Assembly (NCBI GenBank): GCA_018401675.1
Contig: JAGYKM010000006.1
Coordinates: forward strand, 1-64,000
Source: Alphaproteobacteria bacterium
GTDB lineage: Bacteria > Pseudomonadota > Alphaproteobacteria > 16-39-46
Direction of reading: 5' to 3'
Length of the DNA stretch: 64,000 nt
The translations under genes and the position numbers were made by a program. The notes beneath the pieces were generated by a model. That model did no database searches. It was not told where the DNA came from and saw only the letters and a program-made list of their open reading frames with translations. Positions 1 through 8,744 of the stretch are shown here, one piece after another (positions within the stretch are counted from its first letter, which is position 1; every line of letters starts with the position of its first letter).

Positions 1-612
1 TTCCTTTTGTAAGGATATGAGGAGATCGAGAATTTGGGCCTGTACAATGACATCGAGAGCTGTGGTGGGTTCATCAGCAATGAGAAGTTTGGGTTGATGG
101 GCAATAGCCATAGCAATCATTACCCGTTGACGCTCTCCGCCAGAAAGTTCATGTGGGTAGGCGTTGAGGCGCTTTTCAGGATCCCGCAGTTGGACACGGT
201 GGAGGAGAGAAAGGGCTTTATGCCGTGCTTCGGCTTGGGAGATAGAGGTGTGAATAAAGAGAGTTTCAGTGATTTGTTTTTCAATGGTATGAAGAGGGTT
301 TAAGGAAGTCATGGGTTCTTGAAAAATCATACCCATTTCTTTGCCTCGCACCTTATTCAGGTTATTTACACTAAGGCCCAACAGCTCCTTCTGTTGCCAT
401 TGGATGGATCCTTTAGAAATGAGGGCCGAGGCTGGGTGTAGTTGCATAATAGAAGCAGCAGTTAAAGATTTTCCTGAACCACTTTCTCCAACAAGAGCTA
501 CAGTTTCGCCAGATTCTACAGTTAACGAGATCCCTTTAAGAAGAGGGACAAGTCCACCATCAGTTTTAAAAGAAAGATGCAAGTCTTCCATGCGCAGAAG
601 AGAGGGACTCAT
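1..612 (-). CDS. yejF: Peptide ABC transporter ATP-binding protein YejF (partial, N-terminal half)
   Basis: This is the ATPase of the YejABEF peptide importer, which powers uptake of oligopeptides or microcin C-like compounds across the inner membrane. The 204 visible codons hold one ABC domain: Walker A GESGSGKS at residues 42-49, the signature LSGGERQ near residue 155, and Walker B LLIADEPTTALD near residue 178. Family members usually have two ABC domains in tandem, so the second should lie beyond the left edge. The start ATG overlaps the yejE stop as TAATG, which implies translational coupling in the yejABEF operon. The family is certain; the Yej assignment rests on the neighbouring permease and binding-protein genes. 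Confidence 0.93.
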   Translation of the reverse strand, partial: MSPSLLRMEDLHLSFKTDGGLVPLLKGISLTVESGETVALVGESGSGKSLTAASIMQLHPASALISKGSIQWQQKELLGLSVNNLNKVRGKEMGMIFQEPMTSLNPLHTIEKQITETLFIHTSISQAEARHKALSLLHRVQLRDPEKRLNAYPHELSGGERQRVMIAMAIAHQPKLLIADEPTTALDVIVQAQILDLLISLQKE

Positions 613-1658
613 TACATAACCTTTCGAGGGTCGAAGGCATCTCGAACGCCCTCTCCAATGAAGGTGATTAACGCCAAAAGGATAGTGACACTTAAAAATC
701 CTGTAAAGGCAAGCCATGGGGCATGAAGGTTATTTTTTCCCTGAGCAAGAATTTCTCCCAAAGAAGGAGAGCCTGCGGGCAGACCAAAGCCTAGAAAATC
801 TAAAGATGTTAAGATGGCGATAGAGGTATTAAGGACAAAAGGGAGATAAGTTAGGGTAGCCACCATGGCATTGGGCAATATATGACGTCCCATAATGAGG
901 AAGGAAGGCACGCCCAAAGCTCGGGCGGATCGGACATAATCCAAGTTACGGGCTCTTAGAAATTCTGCACGGACCACACCAACTAGGGTGGTCCATTTAA
1001 AGAGCATCATAAGCCCTAACAGCCACCAAAAGTTAGGATCTACTAAACTCGAGAGAATGATAAGGAGGTATAAAATAGGCAATCCGGACCATATTTCAAT
1101 GAAACGTTGGGTCACCAGGTCGATTTTTCCTCCGAAATACCCTTGAATACTGCCCATAAGCACACCAAGGAGGGCAGTGGAAAAAGTAAGGAGAAGTCCA
1201 AAAAAGATAGATACACGAAACCCATATAGCAGTCTGGCGAGAACATCTCGCCCTTGGTCATCAGTTCCCAGCCAGTTTTGAAAAGAAGGAGGGGAAGGAG
1301 CGGGAGAGGGGAGGTCATAATTGACAGTATCATAGCCATAGGGAATCAGTGGCCATAGGATGAATCCATGAGCTTGAATAAGTTTTTGAACATAAGGGTC
1401 GCGGTAATTGGTGGTTGTTTCAAAATCTCCTCCGAAGGTTACCTCAGAGTAATTGACTAGAGTTGGAAAATAAGGCTTTTGGTTCCACAAAACAAATAAG
1501 GGCTTATCATTGGCTATAAAAGGGGTAAACGTTATTAAGAGCATCAATCCGGCAAAAATCCACCCACTCCAATAAGCCCGGCTGTTTTGCGTGAATTTCC
1601 GCAACCGTCTTTGGGTAAGGGGGCTAAATTTTAGAAAAGGCAGATTCTTTAAGGACAT
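612..1658 (-). CDS. yejE: Peptide ABC transporter permease YejE
   Basis: This is an inner-membrane permease subunit of the YejABEF peptide importer. The protein has 348 residues. An N-terminal membrane segment (about residues 34-51) is followed by a long periplasmic stretch, which is characteristic of YejE/OppC-type permeases. The BPD_transp_1 domain starts near residue 125 with the motif LGTDDQGRDVLARLLYG. The EAA-like loop reads VRSARALGVPSFLIMGRHILPN and the protein ends DAFDPRKVM, as is typical of the family. The gene lies 14 bases after yejB and its stop overlaps the yejF start. Confidence 0.94.
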   Translation of the reverse strand: MSLKNLPFLKFSPLTQRRLRKFTQNSRAYWSGWIFAGLMLLITFTPFIANDKPLFVLWNQKPYFPTLVNYSEVTFGGDFETTTNYRDPYVQKLIQAHGFILWPLIPYGYDTVNYDLPSPAPSPPSFQNWLGTDDQGRDVLARLLYGFRVSIFFGLLLTFSTALLGVLMGSIQGYFGGKIDLVTQRFIEIWSGLPILYLLIILSSLVDPNFWWLLGLMMLFKWTTLVGVVRAEFLRARNLDYVRSARALGVPSFLIMGRHILPNAMVATLTYLPFVLNTSIAILTSLDFLGFGLPAGSPSLGEILAQGKNNLHAPWLAFTGFLSVTILLALITFIGEGVRDAFDPRKVM

Positions 1659-1672
1659 GGGAGCGCTAATGC

Positions 1673-2791
1673 CTATCCTTCCTGTTTGGAAAAAGTAATG
1701 CGGGGATCAACAAAGGTATAAGTCAAATCCCCCATAAGATTCATAAAAAGACCAATAAGGGTGTATATATACAAGGTTCCAAACATGATGGGATAGTCCC
1801 GAGAAATAGTTGCTTCAAATCCCAAAAGGCCTAACCCATCAAGGGAGAAAATGATTTCAACCAAAAGCGCGCTTGTAAAAAAGATATGCATAAGTGCAGA
1901 AGGAAACCCAGAGATCACAATGAGCATAGCGTTTCTAAAAATATGATGGAATAAGATGCGATGCTCTCCTAATCCTTTGGCACGCGCTGTCATTACATAG
2001 TTTTTGCGAATTTCTTCCAAAAAGGAATTTTTTGTTAACAAAGTGAGACTGGCGAACCCGCCGATGATCATGGCCAACAAAGGCAGTGTCATGTGCCACA
2101 TATAGTCAGTTATTTTATGAAAGAAGCTGAAAGAGGCGAATCCATCAGAGGTTAGGCCTCTTAGGGGGAAAATATTCCAAAAACTCCCACCGGCAAATAA
2201 CACGATTAGGAGAAGCGCAAAAAGAAAGCTCGGGATAGAATAGCCAATAATAATAAACATACTCGACAGAGTGTCAAATTTTGTGCCGTCTCTCATAGCT
2301 TTGGCAATACCTAAAGGAATGGATAACAAATAAACAATCAACGTAGTCCACAAGCCCAGTGAGATAGATACGGGCAATTTATCACAAATAAGTTCTATGA
2401 CTGGCTTTCCACGAAAATAGCTGGTGCCAAAATTAAAAGAGGCATAGTTTTTGAGCATTAAAAAAAGACGGGTAAATAGGGGTTTATCAAACCCATATAA
2501 GATTTCAAGTTCTTTAATAAAAGCAGGATCTAATCCTCTAGCGCCTTTGTATTTGCCCAAGACGGATATATCCTCGGAAAGGACCGAACCAAAAGAGTCA
2601 TTGAGAGGGGTTTCTTGAAAAGATTGCCCTTCGAAACGGGCAGTGGCAGATATATCGGTTCCACGGATTTTGGCAATCATTTGCTCGATCGGGCCCCCCG
2701 GGGCCGCTTGAACGATAAGATAGTTTAATATCATGATCCCCAAAAGGGTAGGCACTATAAAAAACAGACGACGCAGGAAGTATGAAACCAT
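1673..2791 (-). CDS. yejB: Peptide ABC transporter permease YejB
   Basis: This is the second membrane permease of the YejABEF importer, 372 residues long. The N-terminus FLRRLFFIVPTLLGIMILNY is the usual first transmembrane helix of DppB/YejB permeases and is followed by the conserved APGGP. A periplasmic insert (about residues 35-100) precedes the permease core, a feature that separates YejB from ordinary DppB. The cytoplasmic EAA loop reads VMTARAKGLGEHRILFHHIFRN. It starts four bases after the yejA stop, so yejA, yejB, yejE and yejF form one operon. No lesions are seen. Confidence 0.94.
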   Translation of the reverse strand: MVSYFLRRLFFIVPTLLGIMILNYLIVQAAPGGPIEQMIAKIRGTDISATARFEGQSFQETPLNDSFGSVLSEDISVLGKYKGARGLDPAFIKELEILYGFDKPLFTRLFLMLKNYASFNFGTSYFRGKPVIELICDKLPVSISLGLWTTLIVYLLSIPLGIAKAMRDGTKFDTLSSMFIIIGYSIPSFLFALLLIVLFAGGSFWNIFPLRGLTSDGFASFSFFHKITDYMWHMTLPLLAMIIGGFASLTLLTKNSFLEEIRKNYVMTARAKGLGEHRILFHHIFRNAMLIVISGFPSALMHIFFTSALLVEIIFSLDGLGLLGFEATISRDYPIMFGTLYIYTLIGLFMNLMGDLTYTFVDPRITFSKQEG

Positions 2792-2795
2792 AAAC

Positions 2796-4643
2796 TTACT
2801 CGGAAGTTAAAGACGGAAGGGGTTTACGAGATGGTTTTTTGATCCACCATGTCTCAAATCCCACTGAATGGTGTGGGCTTAGGTCAGGGTAGTTAAATTT
2901 ATCCCAATAAGCAATATGGAACCCTCGGGTATGCCATTTAGGAATAAAATAGAAATTCCAGAGCAAAACTCGATCAAGCGCTTGAGCTGCGGGTATTAAC
3001 GCCTCTAAAGAAGACGCTTGACCCACTCTTTTTATCAAAGCATCTACCACAGGATTTTCAATACCCGGTAAGTTTTGTGACCCCTCGATGTTTCTGGTAC
3101 AACTGCCAAAAAAATCTTCTAGTTCCGTGCCTGGATGGCTAGAAGCCGGAACCAATCCACCAGACACTAAGTCAAAATCAAACTGATTAGTGCGCTCTAC
3201 ATACTGAGAAGGATCAAGATATCTGAAAGAAACATCAATGCCTATGGACTTAAGACTCTTAATAAAAGAAAGGGTAATTTTTTCCATAGCTGGTGAGCTG
3301 GAAATGATATCTATGTGGAAGGGTTGATGAGATACGGAAGAGACCAATTTACCCCTTTGGAAGATAAATCCGGCTTCATGGAGTAATTGCAGAGCCCGTT
3401 TGGATCGGGATCTTGGCGATTGATAGCCATCTTGAGGTGTGGGAGAATAAGGCTCAGTGAACAAACGCTTAGGGAGTTCAGAACGGAAAGGTTCTAGGAG
3501 CTCTAGTTCTTCTGGAGAGGGTAAACCTTCAGAGGCAAAAGGGGTATTGGTAAAAAAACTGTGTAGCCGATGATAATGATTGTAGAAAAGATTTTTGTTA
3601 ATCCATTCAAAGTCAAAAAGTATGTTCAAGGCTTCTCGGACGCGAGGATCATCAAAAGGCGCACGTCGTGTATTGAACATAAAACCTAACATGCCCGTTG
3701 GGGCGCGATGGGGTATTTCTCTACGGATAACTTTTCCACTTGCTAGGGCCGGAAAATCATACCCAATTGCCCAAAATTTGGCCGACATCTCGTGTCTAAA
3801 GTCGATATCTCCCTTTTTAAATGCTTCGAAAGCCACGTAAGGATCCCGGAAATATATAAACTTAATTTGGTCAAAATTATACATATACCGACTGATAGGA
3901 ACGTTTTCTCCCCACCATTGGTTCACCCGTTTTAGAGTGACAGAATGCCCTGGGTCAACGGTTTGATAAAAATAGGGGCCGGACGTGAGAGGGATGGCTA
4001 GGGATGGCTTTGAAAAGTCATGCTCTTGATAGTATTTTTTGGAAAGAATAAAGAGTTTTGTGCCGATCAATAAGGGGAGTTCATGATTCGCCGATGGAGA
4101 TAAAGTGAAAGTGATCGTATGATCATTAATAACTGAAACGGACTTTATTTCCTTGAAAAGAGATCGAAAATGGGGAGATCCATGGGTGGTCAGTGCCTCA
4201 AATGAAAATTTTACATCCTTAGCTGTCAAGGGACTTCCATCATAAAAAGAAGCCTGGGGCCGTATGTGGAATGTTATAGAAGGAACAGAAGGCTTAATGT
4301 CATAGGATTGCGCTGCATAAGGGTAAGCTGTAAAGATATCATCATCAGCCGTCTTTAAAAGAGTGGCATAGGCTAAATCCACACTGGCAGCGGGAATACC
4401 AGTTATAATGAAAGGATTAAGAGTGTCGAAGGTGCCTGGGGCTGCTAAAGAAATATCACCACCCTTTTGGGCTTCAGGAGACACATAGCCTACGTGGGAA
4501 AAATCAGGCGCGTACTTAGGGGGCTGCCCAAACAAAGACAAGCCAGCATGAGTAGGGACTGCCCAACTCGGCGCACCAAAAAAGAAAAAAACACAGCATG
4601 CTGAAATCAACCGCATGGAAAAATAGTGTCCACTTGACATCAT
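2796..4643 (-). CDS. yejA: Periplasmic peptide-binding protein YejA (family 5 solute-binding protein)
   Basis: This is the extracytoplasmic substrate-binding subunit of the YejABEF importer, 615 residues long. The N-terminus has a Sec signal peptide (SMRLISACCVFFFFGAPSWA, cleavage near residue 28). The family 5 solute-binding domain follows, with the YejA-type segment GGDISLAAPGTFDTLNPF and later DDPRVREALNILFDFEW. It is first in the operon, and an AAGGA ribosome site lies about 10 bases before the start. A second in-frame ATG nine codons downstream would give a shorter, more typical signal peptide. Peptides would be a plausible amino acid source for a host-restricted cell (inference). Confidence 0.92.
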   Translation of the reverse strand: MMSSGHYFSMRLISACCVFFFFGAPSWAVPTHAGLSLFGQPPKYAPDFSHVGYVSPEAQKGGDISLAAPGTFDTLNPFIITGIPAASVDLAYATLLKTADDDIFTAYPYAAQSYDIKPSVPSITFHIRPQASFYDGSPLTAKDVKFSFEALTTHGSPHFRSLFKEIKSVSVINDHTITFTLSPSANHELPLLIGTKLFILSKKYYQEHDFSKPSLAIPLTSGPYFYQTVDPGHSVTLKRVNQWWGENVPISRYMYNFDQIKFIYFRDPYVAFEAFKKGDIDFRHEMSAKFWAIGYDFPALASGKVIRREIPHRAPTGMLGFMFNTRRAPFDDPRVREALNILFDFEWINKNLFYNHYHRLHSFFTNTPFASEGLPSPEELELLEPFRSELPKRLFTEPYSPTPQDGYQSPRSRSKRALQLLHEAGFIFQRGKLVSSVSHQPFHIDIISSSPAMEKITLSFIKSLKSIGIDVSFRYLDPSQYVERTNQFDFDLVSGGLVPASSHPGTELEDFFGSCTRNIEGSQNLPGIENPVVDALIKRVGQASSLEALIPAAQALDRVLLWNFYFIPKWHTRGFHIAYWDKFNYPDLSPHHSVGFETWWIKKPSRKPLPSLTSE

Positions 4644-4833
4644 AGGGGAGATTTTCCTTGTGAAGACATGAATTGAATGATTTGATAGGTCTATAAAGGC
4701 TTTTATTCCCTTTTGTTATTTGCTAGCGTATAGAGTACCTTCATAAATTCCTAAAGATGCTTTAAAAGAGACCTATATTACAGGCGCTTGGCCTATGTAT
4801 CCCTAGGGTTATCATAAAGAAGGAAATGATTCC

Positions 4834-5592
4834 ATGTCTAAAAAAATGAATCCGTTGATTCTTATCCCTTCTCGAATGAAGGCTAAGCGATTCCCTGGAA
4901 AACCTTTAGTTACTCTCTTTGGAAAGCCAATGATTCTCCATGTCCTGGAATCTGCCCATAAGACGCCAGTTTCAGATATTTGGGTAGCCGCAGGGGATGT
5001 GGAAATCGATGATGCGGTCCAAAAAGCCGGATTTCTATCCATCCTCACCAATCCAGATCACCCTTCAGGTTCGGATCGGATATGGGAAGCATTGTCCAAA
5101 ATAGATCCCCAGGCTGAAAAAGATATTATTATTAATATCCAAGGAGATTTGCCCCAGTTTGACGGTAAAATAATCGATGCTCTGCTCCATGCTTTTAAAG
5201 ATCCTCATGTGGACATGGTGACGCCTGTGGTTGCCTTTGAAGCGGGAGAAGATGTATCTAGCCCAGATCGAGTTAAAGCTGTGGTGACTTGGGACACAGA
5301 CTCGGAAGAAACAGGACGGATTCTTTATTTTAGTCGCTCTGTGGTCCCTTTTGGTGCCTCTACTTTCTACCATCATGTGGGCATTTACGCCTATCGAAGA
5401 GCGGCTCTTGAGAAATTTATAAATCTGCCAGAAAGCCCCTTAGAAAAAGCGGAGAGCCTTGAGCAACTTAGAGCTATTGAAGCGGGTATGCATATTCAGG
5501 CAGTTAAAATTGACGTAGCGCCTTTAAGTATTGATACTGCACAAGATCTAGAAAATTTTGTAAACCACAGAACTCCAAACCTTATGGCCTGA
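4834..5592 (+). CDS. kdsB: 3-deoxy-manno-octulosonate cytidylyltransferase
   Basis: KdsB activates Kdo with CTP to give CMP-Kdo, which is needed to attach Kdo to lipid A; its presence implies a Kdo-containing LPS. The protein has 252 residues, the normal family length. The nucleotide-binding N-terminus reads LIPSRMKAKRFPGKPL, followed by SGSDRIWEAL and NIQGDLPQFD. The C-terminal signature YHHVGIYAYRRAALEKF and SPLEKAESLEQLRAIE are textbook KdsB. An AAGGAA site lies about 9 bases before the ATG. It is transcribed divergently from yejA with 190 bases between. Confidence 0.95.
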   Translation: MSKKMNPLILIPSRMKAKRFPGKPLVTLFGKPMILHVLESAHKTPVSDIWVAAGDVEIDDAVQKAGFLSILTNPDHPSGSDRIWEALSKIDPQAEKDIIINIQGDLPQFDGKIIDALLHAFKDPHVDMVTPVVAFEAGEDVSSPDRVKAVVTWDTDSEETGRILYFSRSVVPFGASTFYHHVGIYAYRRAALEKFINLPESPLEKAESLEQLRAIEAGMHIQAVKIDVAPLSIDTAQDLENFVNHRTPNLMA

Positions 5593-5636
5593 CAAGAGAT
5601 CTTCCCAAAAGGGAGAACGCCAGGGATGAAGGGCTT

Positions 5637-5674
5637 AAAAAAGAGAGGGAAAGTGGTAAACCACTTTCCCTCTT
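5637..5674 (-). terminator. Rho-independent terminator for the exported protein gene at 5766-6053
   Basis: A 13-bp near-perfect stem (AGAGGGAAAGTGG at 5644-5656, pairing with 5661-5673) closes a 4-base loop. Read on the minus strand it is followed by six T residues (5642-5637), so it ends transcripts of the minus gene whose stop is at 5766. It may also slow plus-strand transcripts from kdsB, but there is no T-run on that side. Confidence 0.75.
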
Positions 5675-5765
5675 AGGTGGGAGAACTCATGAAAAAACTG
5701 AAACTTAAATTAAGAAATTACGGGTAGCATTAGTATTTGGTCTCTTGTTCTTTAGGAGGCTTACC

Positions 5766-6053
5766 TTATTTCTTCATTTCTTCTGCAAGGGAGCCAATGA
5801 CCCCAAAGTCACTACTAATCCGTGGTAGATCGATATTGACATTCGTATATTCGAGAGAGGCCAGAGGTACATCATCAGCTGCAGGTGTGTCGTATATATA
5901 TGCGCCAGAGGGCTCAGTAAACTTATCCGCGTCATCATAGCTTAAGCTGTATGCAGCTAAGCTAACTTCTTTGGTAGCAGAAGCCAAACTCGGTGAAAAA
6001 TATAAAACACCCAAAGCTAATGCAAACACGCAACACGAATCTAATAAGTGCAT
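5766..6053 (-). CDS. Small exported protein, unrecognised
   Basis: The protein has 95 residues and I recognise no family. The N-terminus is a clear Sec signal peptide (hydrophobic core CCVFALALGVLYFSPSLASA, cleavage likely after ASA near residue 26). The mature part of about 69 residues is acidic and tyrosine-rich and has no cysteines. A GGAG ribosome site lies before the ATG, and a strong terminator follows 92 bases past the stop, so this is probably a single-gene transcript with real expression. It is probably periplasmic or secreted. A host-directed role is possible but unsupported. Confidence 0.65.
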   Translation of the reverse strand: MHLLDSCCVFALALGVLYFSPSLASATKEVSLAAYSLSYDDADKFTEPSGAYIYDTPAADDVPLASLEYTNVNIDLPRISSDFGVIGSLAEEMKK

Positions 6054-6313
6054 AGCTTTCTCCTTGGTTTTTTATATTTTTTTAAGAAAGGCTTTATCTA
6101 TATTTTGATTGTACTGAAAGAGTCAGTGGAAAGACAATAAAAAAGTTACTCAGAATACCTAAGGCGTTCTAGTGTACTCAATTTTCAAGAGATTATTTTA
6201 TGTAAAAAAAAGCTTGAATTGTTCTTTCATCAAAAAGATGGGCTTATCGCAAAAAGGTCCTTTGGGTATTGAAGATGGCAAATAACTCAAAAGCACGCCC
6301 TTCCCAACAAAGA

Positions 6314-6907
6314 TTAAGGGGTGGAGGGTTTAGGAGATCTGGAGATTTTCTTTTTAGGGAAGTGGGGGCGGCGATTGGGTCTGGAAGCAGGTGTATCCAA
6401 GGCGCCTGAAGGGAGTTGGAGTCCCGTTACCAGCATCCCCTTGGGCGCTGAGGAGAAAGGTAAGGACAGGGGTTGTTTAATAAGATCTCTTCCTTTGGAC
6501 TGATTCTTGTCAATAGTTGCAGTGGCTGTAAAATCTTCTTTAGCCAAGATGTTTCCCATGGGATCTATAAGGGCTACAAAATAGGGAAAACTAAGACTTT
6601 GTTGGGTTGGGCTAATGGTAAACTTTTGAGTTTTCACCCGTAAAGAGAGTATCCAAGGCTCTGATGAGTCTGATGGACAATGAATCTGTGATTGGGTGAT
6701 GGCGATAGAAACAAGACCTTGGTCGGTGCTCACGGTGGTTCTAGACAAATCACCTATTAAAGTGAGGGGTAAACAAAAAATTTGTTCACACGGGGCATCG
6801 GGATGAGAATCGTCTTTACGAGGAGTGCATGCTTGACTTAAAAGACAAAAACATAAGACAAGGGTTAAGTACCGAAGGGTGTTGTGTCCTAAAAACGAAG
6901 AATTCAT
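6314..6907 (-). CDS. Putative lipoprotein, unrecognised
   Basis: The protein has 197 residues. It starts with a short charged region and a hydrophobic core ending in the lipobox LSQAC (Cys near residue 27), so it should be acylated and membrane-anchored. A region of beta-strand character (about residues 45-130) follows, with no motif I recognise. The C-terminus is proline-, arginine- and lysine-rich (SRPNRRPHFPKKKISRSPKP), which could bind anionic surfaces. It lies 26 bases downstream of the CDGSH gene on the same strand and may be co-transcribed with it. Confidence 0.6.
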   Translation of the reverse strand: MNSSFLGHNTLRYLTLVLCFCLLSQACTPRKDDSHPDAPCEQIFCLPLTLIGDLSRTTVSTDQGLVSIAITQSQIHCPSDSSEPWILSLRVKTQKFTISPTQQSLSFPYFVALIDPMGNILAKEDFTATATIDKNQSKGRDLIKQPLSLPFSSAPKGMLVTGLQLPSGALDTPASRPNRRPHFPKKKISRSPKPSTP

Positions 6908-6933
6908 GAGAGATGTCCTGTTATGAATAATGG

Positions 6934-7182
6934 TTACGAGGATGTAGAAATTTGTTTACAGCAAAATTCATGATCGCAGTAGGGGGCCGTTTTTGATTTT
7001 TGGCAGCCGCATAGATCGACTATGGCTTCTACATCAGAACTGAAGGGTAAGGGTTTTATAGCACACCCTCGGTGGCTTCCGTCACACAAAGGAAGTTTCG
7101 CGGATTTGCCGCAAGCGCACCAATAATAGGATTTGTGAGGTGCGAGAGAAAATTGATAAAAGGACCCATTCTTAGTGGTCAT
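6934..7182 (-). CDS. CDGSH-type iron-sulfur protein
   Basis: This is a small protein (82 residues) of the CDGSH/mitoNEET family, which binds [2Fe-2S] clusters through three Cys and one His. The first site is complete: CACGKSAKLPLCDGSH (about residues 22-37), preceded by the YYW typical of the family. The second, CGCQKSKTAPYCDHEF, has all three Cys, but Phe sits where the ligand His is expected and a His occurs two residues earlier. The second cluster may therefore be absent or differently ligated. Two-motif bacterial members are small soluble proteins linked to redox or iron handling; the exact role is unknown. Confidence 0.85.
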   Translation of the reverse strand: MTTKNGSFYQFSLAPHKSYYWCACGKSAKLPLCDGSHRGCAIKPLPFSSDVEAIVDLCGCQKSKTAPYCDHEFCCKQISTSS

Positions 7183-7253
7183 GCCCGAGCCTCTCAGTTT
7201 GAGAAAATTCTAACTTTACGTGAATGATACCATGGCAAGAATAAAGGTTCGTT

Positions 7254-7621
7254 TCAAGGGGAAATTATTTTGACGGTTAAAGAATCTACTTGCGCCCATC
7301 CTCCTTCGGGATATACGGAGGCTGGGCGGAAGACTGTGCCGAGAGGCTTTTTTTGCGTCTCGTGAAGATCATTGCAATCTTTTAGAAAAAATTCCAAACG
7401 ACTGACATAATCATAGCCGTTCCTAAAAGAAGGAGGAGCGTTTTATTTTTTGTAAAAAGCTGATTGGACTTAAATTATCATTGGGTCAGAATTTCTTAAG
7501 AAGGCTTTGGGAAGGTCAAAGAGCTCATGGGCGACGATGGCTTGAGCTTCTAGATAAATATCTTCTTCACAAAACAACATTTTATGATTTGAAAGAAGGA
7601 AGTCTTATTAGTATCTTTCAT
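7254..7621 (-). pseudogene. Decayed gene of unknown family
   Basis: This relic sits in an otherwise empty spacer. On the minus strand an ATG at 7621, with GTGAGG before it, opens MKDTNKTSFF. After a shift near 7600 the other frame reads LSNHKMLFCEEDIYLEAQAI and on to SDP. Two in-frame TAA codons (7472-7470 and another near 7448) follow. The same frame then runs on through FRNGYDYVSRLEFFLKD and PLGTVFRPASVYPEGGWAQV to a TGA at 7256-7254. The amino acid texture is protein-like throughout, with one frameshift and two stops. The original would have been about 120 residues. I do not recognise the family. Confidence 0.45.
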
Positions 7622-7982
7622 TATTCCTCACTATAATCCTTTTTATTGTTACCTAAAACCGAGACAGAAAAAACCACTTATTTCGTTAAAACTACAAATA
7701 TCTCCTTGAGCCATGCGTAGATGTTAAGAAAAAGTTTTATAAATATTTTGAAAGAATCTAACATTATCTATCTTGTGAAAGAATGAGGTTAGAGACTAAC
7801 ATTTTCAAAAACAAATTTTACGGCATGGCTGTATAAGCAACTCTCCCGGGTTTATGGTTATTCTTCAGTTAAGAGTACCCTGTAAATGCACAATCCTCTA
7901 ACGAGCCTTATAAGATAAAAATTAAGAAAATAATATAGGGTCTTCATCAAAAGAAATTATAATGGGGTTGAACAAAATAAAG

Positions 7983-8074
7983 TGGCGGATGGGGTGGGAT
8001 TCGAACCCACGAAGGACTTTCTTCATCCTGCCGGTTTTCAAGACCGGTGCCTTCAACCGCTCGGCCACCCATCC
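7983..8074 (-). tRNA. tRNA-Ser (anticodon TGA)
   Basis: A full cloverleaf is readable on the minus strand. The acceptor stem is GGATGGG (8074-8068) paired with CCCATCC. The anticodon loop CTTGAAA gives anticodon TGA. A long class II variable arm (AGGATGAAGAAAGTCCT) and a T arm with GGTTCGAATCC are present. The discriminator is G, as for serine tRNAs, and CCA is encoded at 7985-7983. Confidence 0.96.
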
Positions 8075-8712
8075 ACGCTCTCAGGCAGGACAAATATTAT
8101 CCCCAGCGTCAAGAGAGGTTTTATGAATTGGAAGCTCCGAGAGAGTAGAAGATGCCCGTCATTGAGAGAGGCCCATAAGAGTGATTGAAGTGAATGGTAT
8201 ACCCTTTAACTTATATGTTTCTGCCCTTTAATCTTGGAACTTAAGAGTTTTTTACAGGGTTTTTATGAATGGGTTTATCTTTGGGAGAGAATAGCATGGG
8301 GCTTTTCTTCAATTCTTTAAGTGAGCTCAAACAATTTTCCTAACACCTCAGGAAACGGTAGAGACAGTTACCTGTCAGGGATATCATTAAAGACACTGTG
8401 TCTTTGCACCCTTCTGTATTTATGAAGTTATTGAGGGTCGAGAAAAGGGCTGCCCTTTCTGTATAGGCCACCACCCAGCATATGTTCCTAATGCTTACGC
8501 TTTTGTTATTAAAGTCCTATTTACGTCTCATCTTCTCATCTTTAGCAAGGAAAAGGGTTTCGTGAGGGATAAGGCGTTTAGTTTTTTTTGGTAGTAGGGG
8601 GCGTTTTTATGGGAAAAAGATCGTGTTTAAAAGAAATATATGATACCTAAACATGAGGTATTAACCAGGGTAAAGCTATAAAGTATGGCTTTACAACAAT
8701 GAGGAGTTGTCT
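8075..8712 (+). other. Long spacer holding a probable gene relic
   Basis: There is no intact gene between tRNA-Ser and dusB. On the plus strand, 8391-8594 is open for 67 codons without a start codon and reads YEVIEGREKGCPFCIGHHPA and onward, including the metal-site-like pair CPFC, ending in TAG at 8592. Just upstream another frame reads DIIKDTVSLHPSVF and runs into the same place, as if one gene had shifted frame near 8420. I treat this as a weakly supported relic of unknown family. The rest shows nothing. Confidence 0.3.
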
Positions 8713-8715
8713 GTG
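8701..8715 (+). promoter_or_regulatory. Ribosome site and ancestral GTG start upstream of dusB
   Basis: GAGGAG at 8701-8706 lies six bases before GTG at 8713. Translation from that GTG gives [11 protein letters not shown], which looks like the usual DusB N-terminus, but the frame then differs from that of the dusB body and stops at 8758. The only good ribosome site therefore serves the wrong frame, which suggests a one-base indel at about 8740-8746. Confidence 0.55.
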
Positions 8716-8744
8716 TCTTTAGGTGGGCTCGATCCAGTTAGGAA

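Noticed and set aside
5690-5728. A 12-codon frame (MKKLKLKLRNYG) after AGGTGGGAGA
   Set aside because: Too short to support, and it follows a terminator-like hairpin; no further evidence.
7293-7354. Hairpin CGCCCA/TGGGCG plus a small GCC-GAGA-GGC stem with seven T residues, looking like a small RNA with a terminator
   Set aside because: The same bases are explained by the minus-strand relic coding sequence, and the second stem is only 3 bp.
7982-8188. Plus ORF starting MADGVGFEPTKDFLHPAG
   Set aside because: It is an antisense reading of tRNA-Ser, a well-known false protein.
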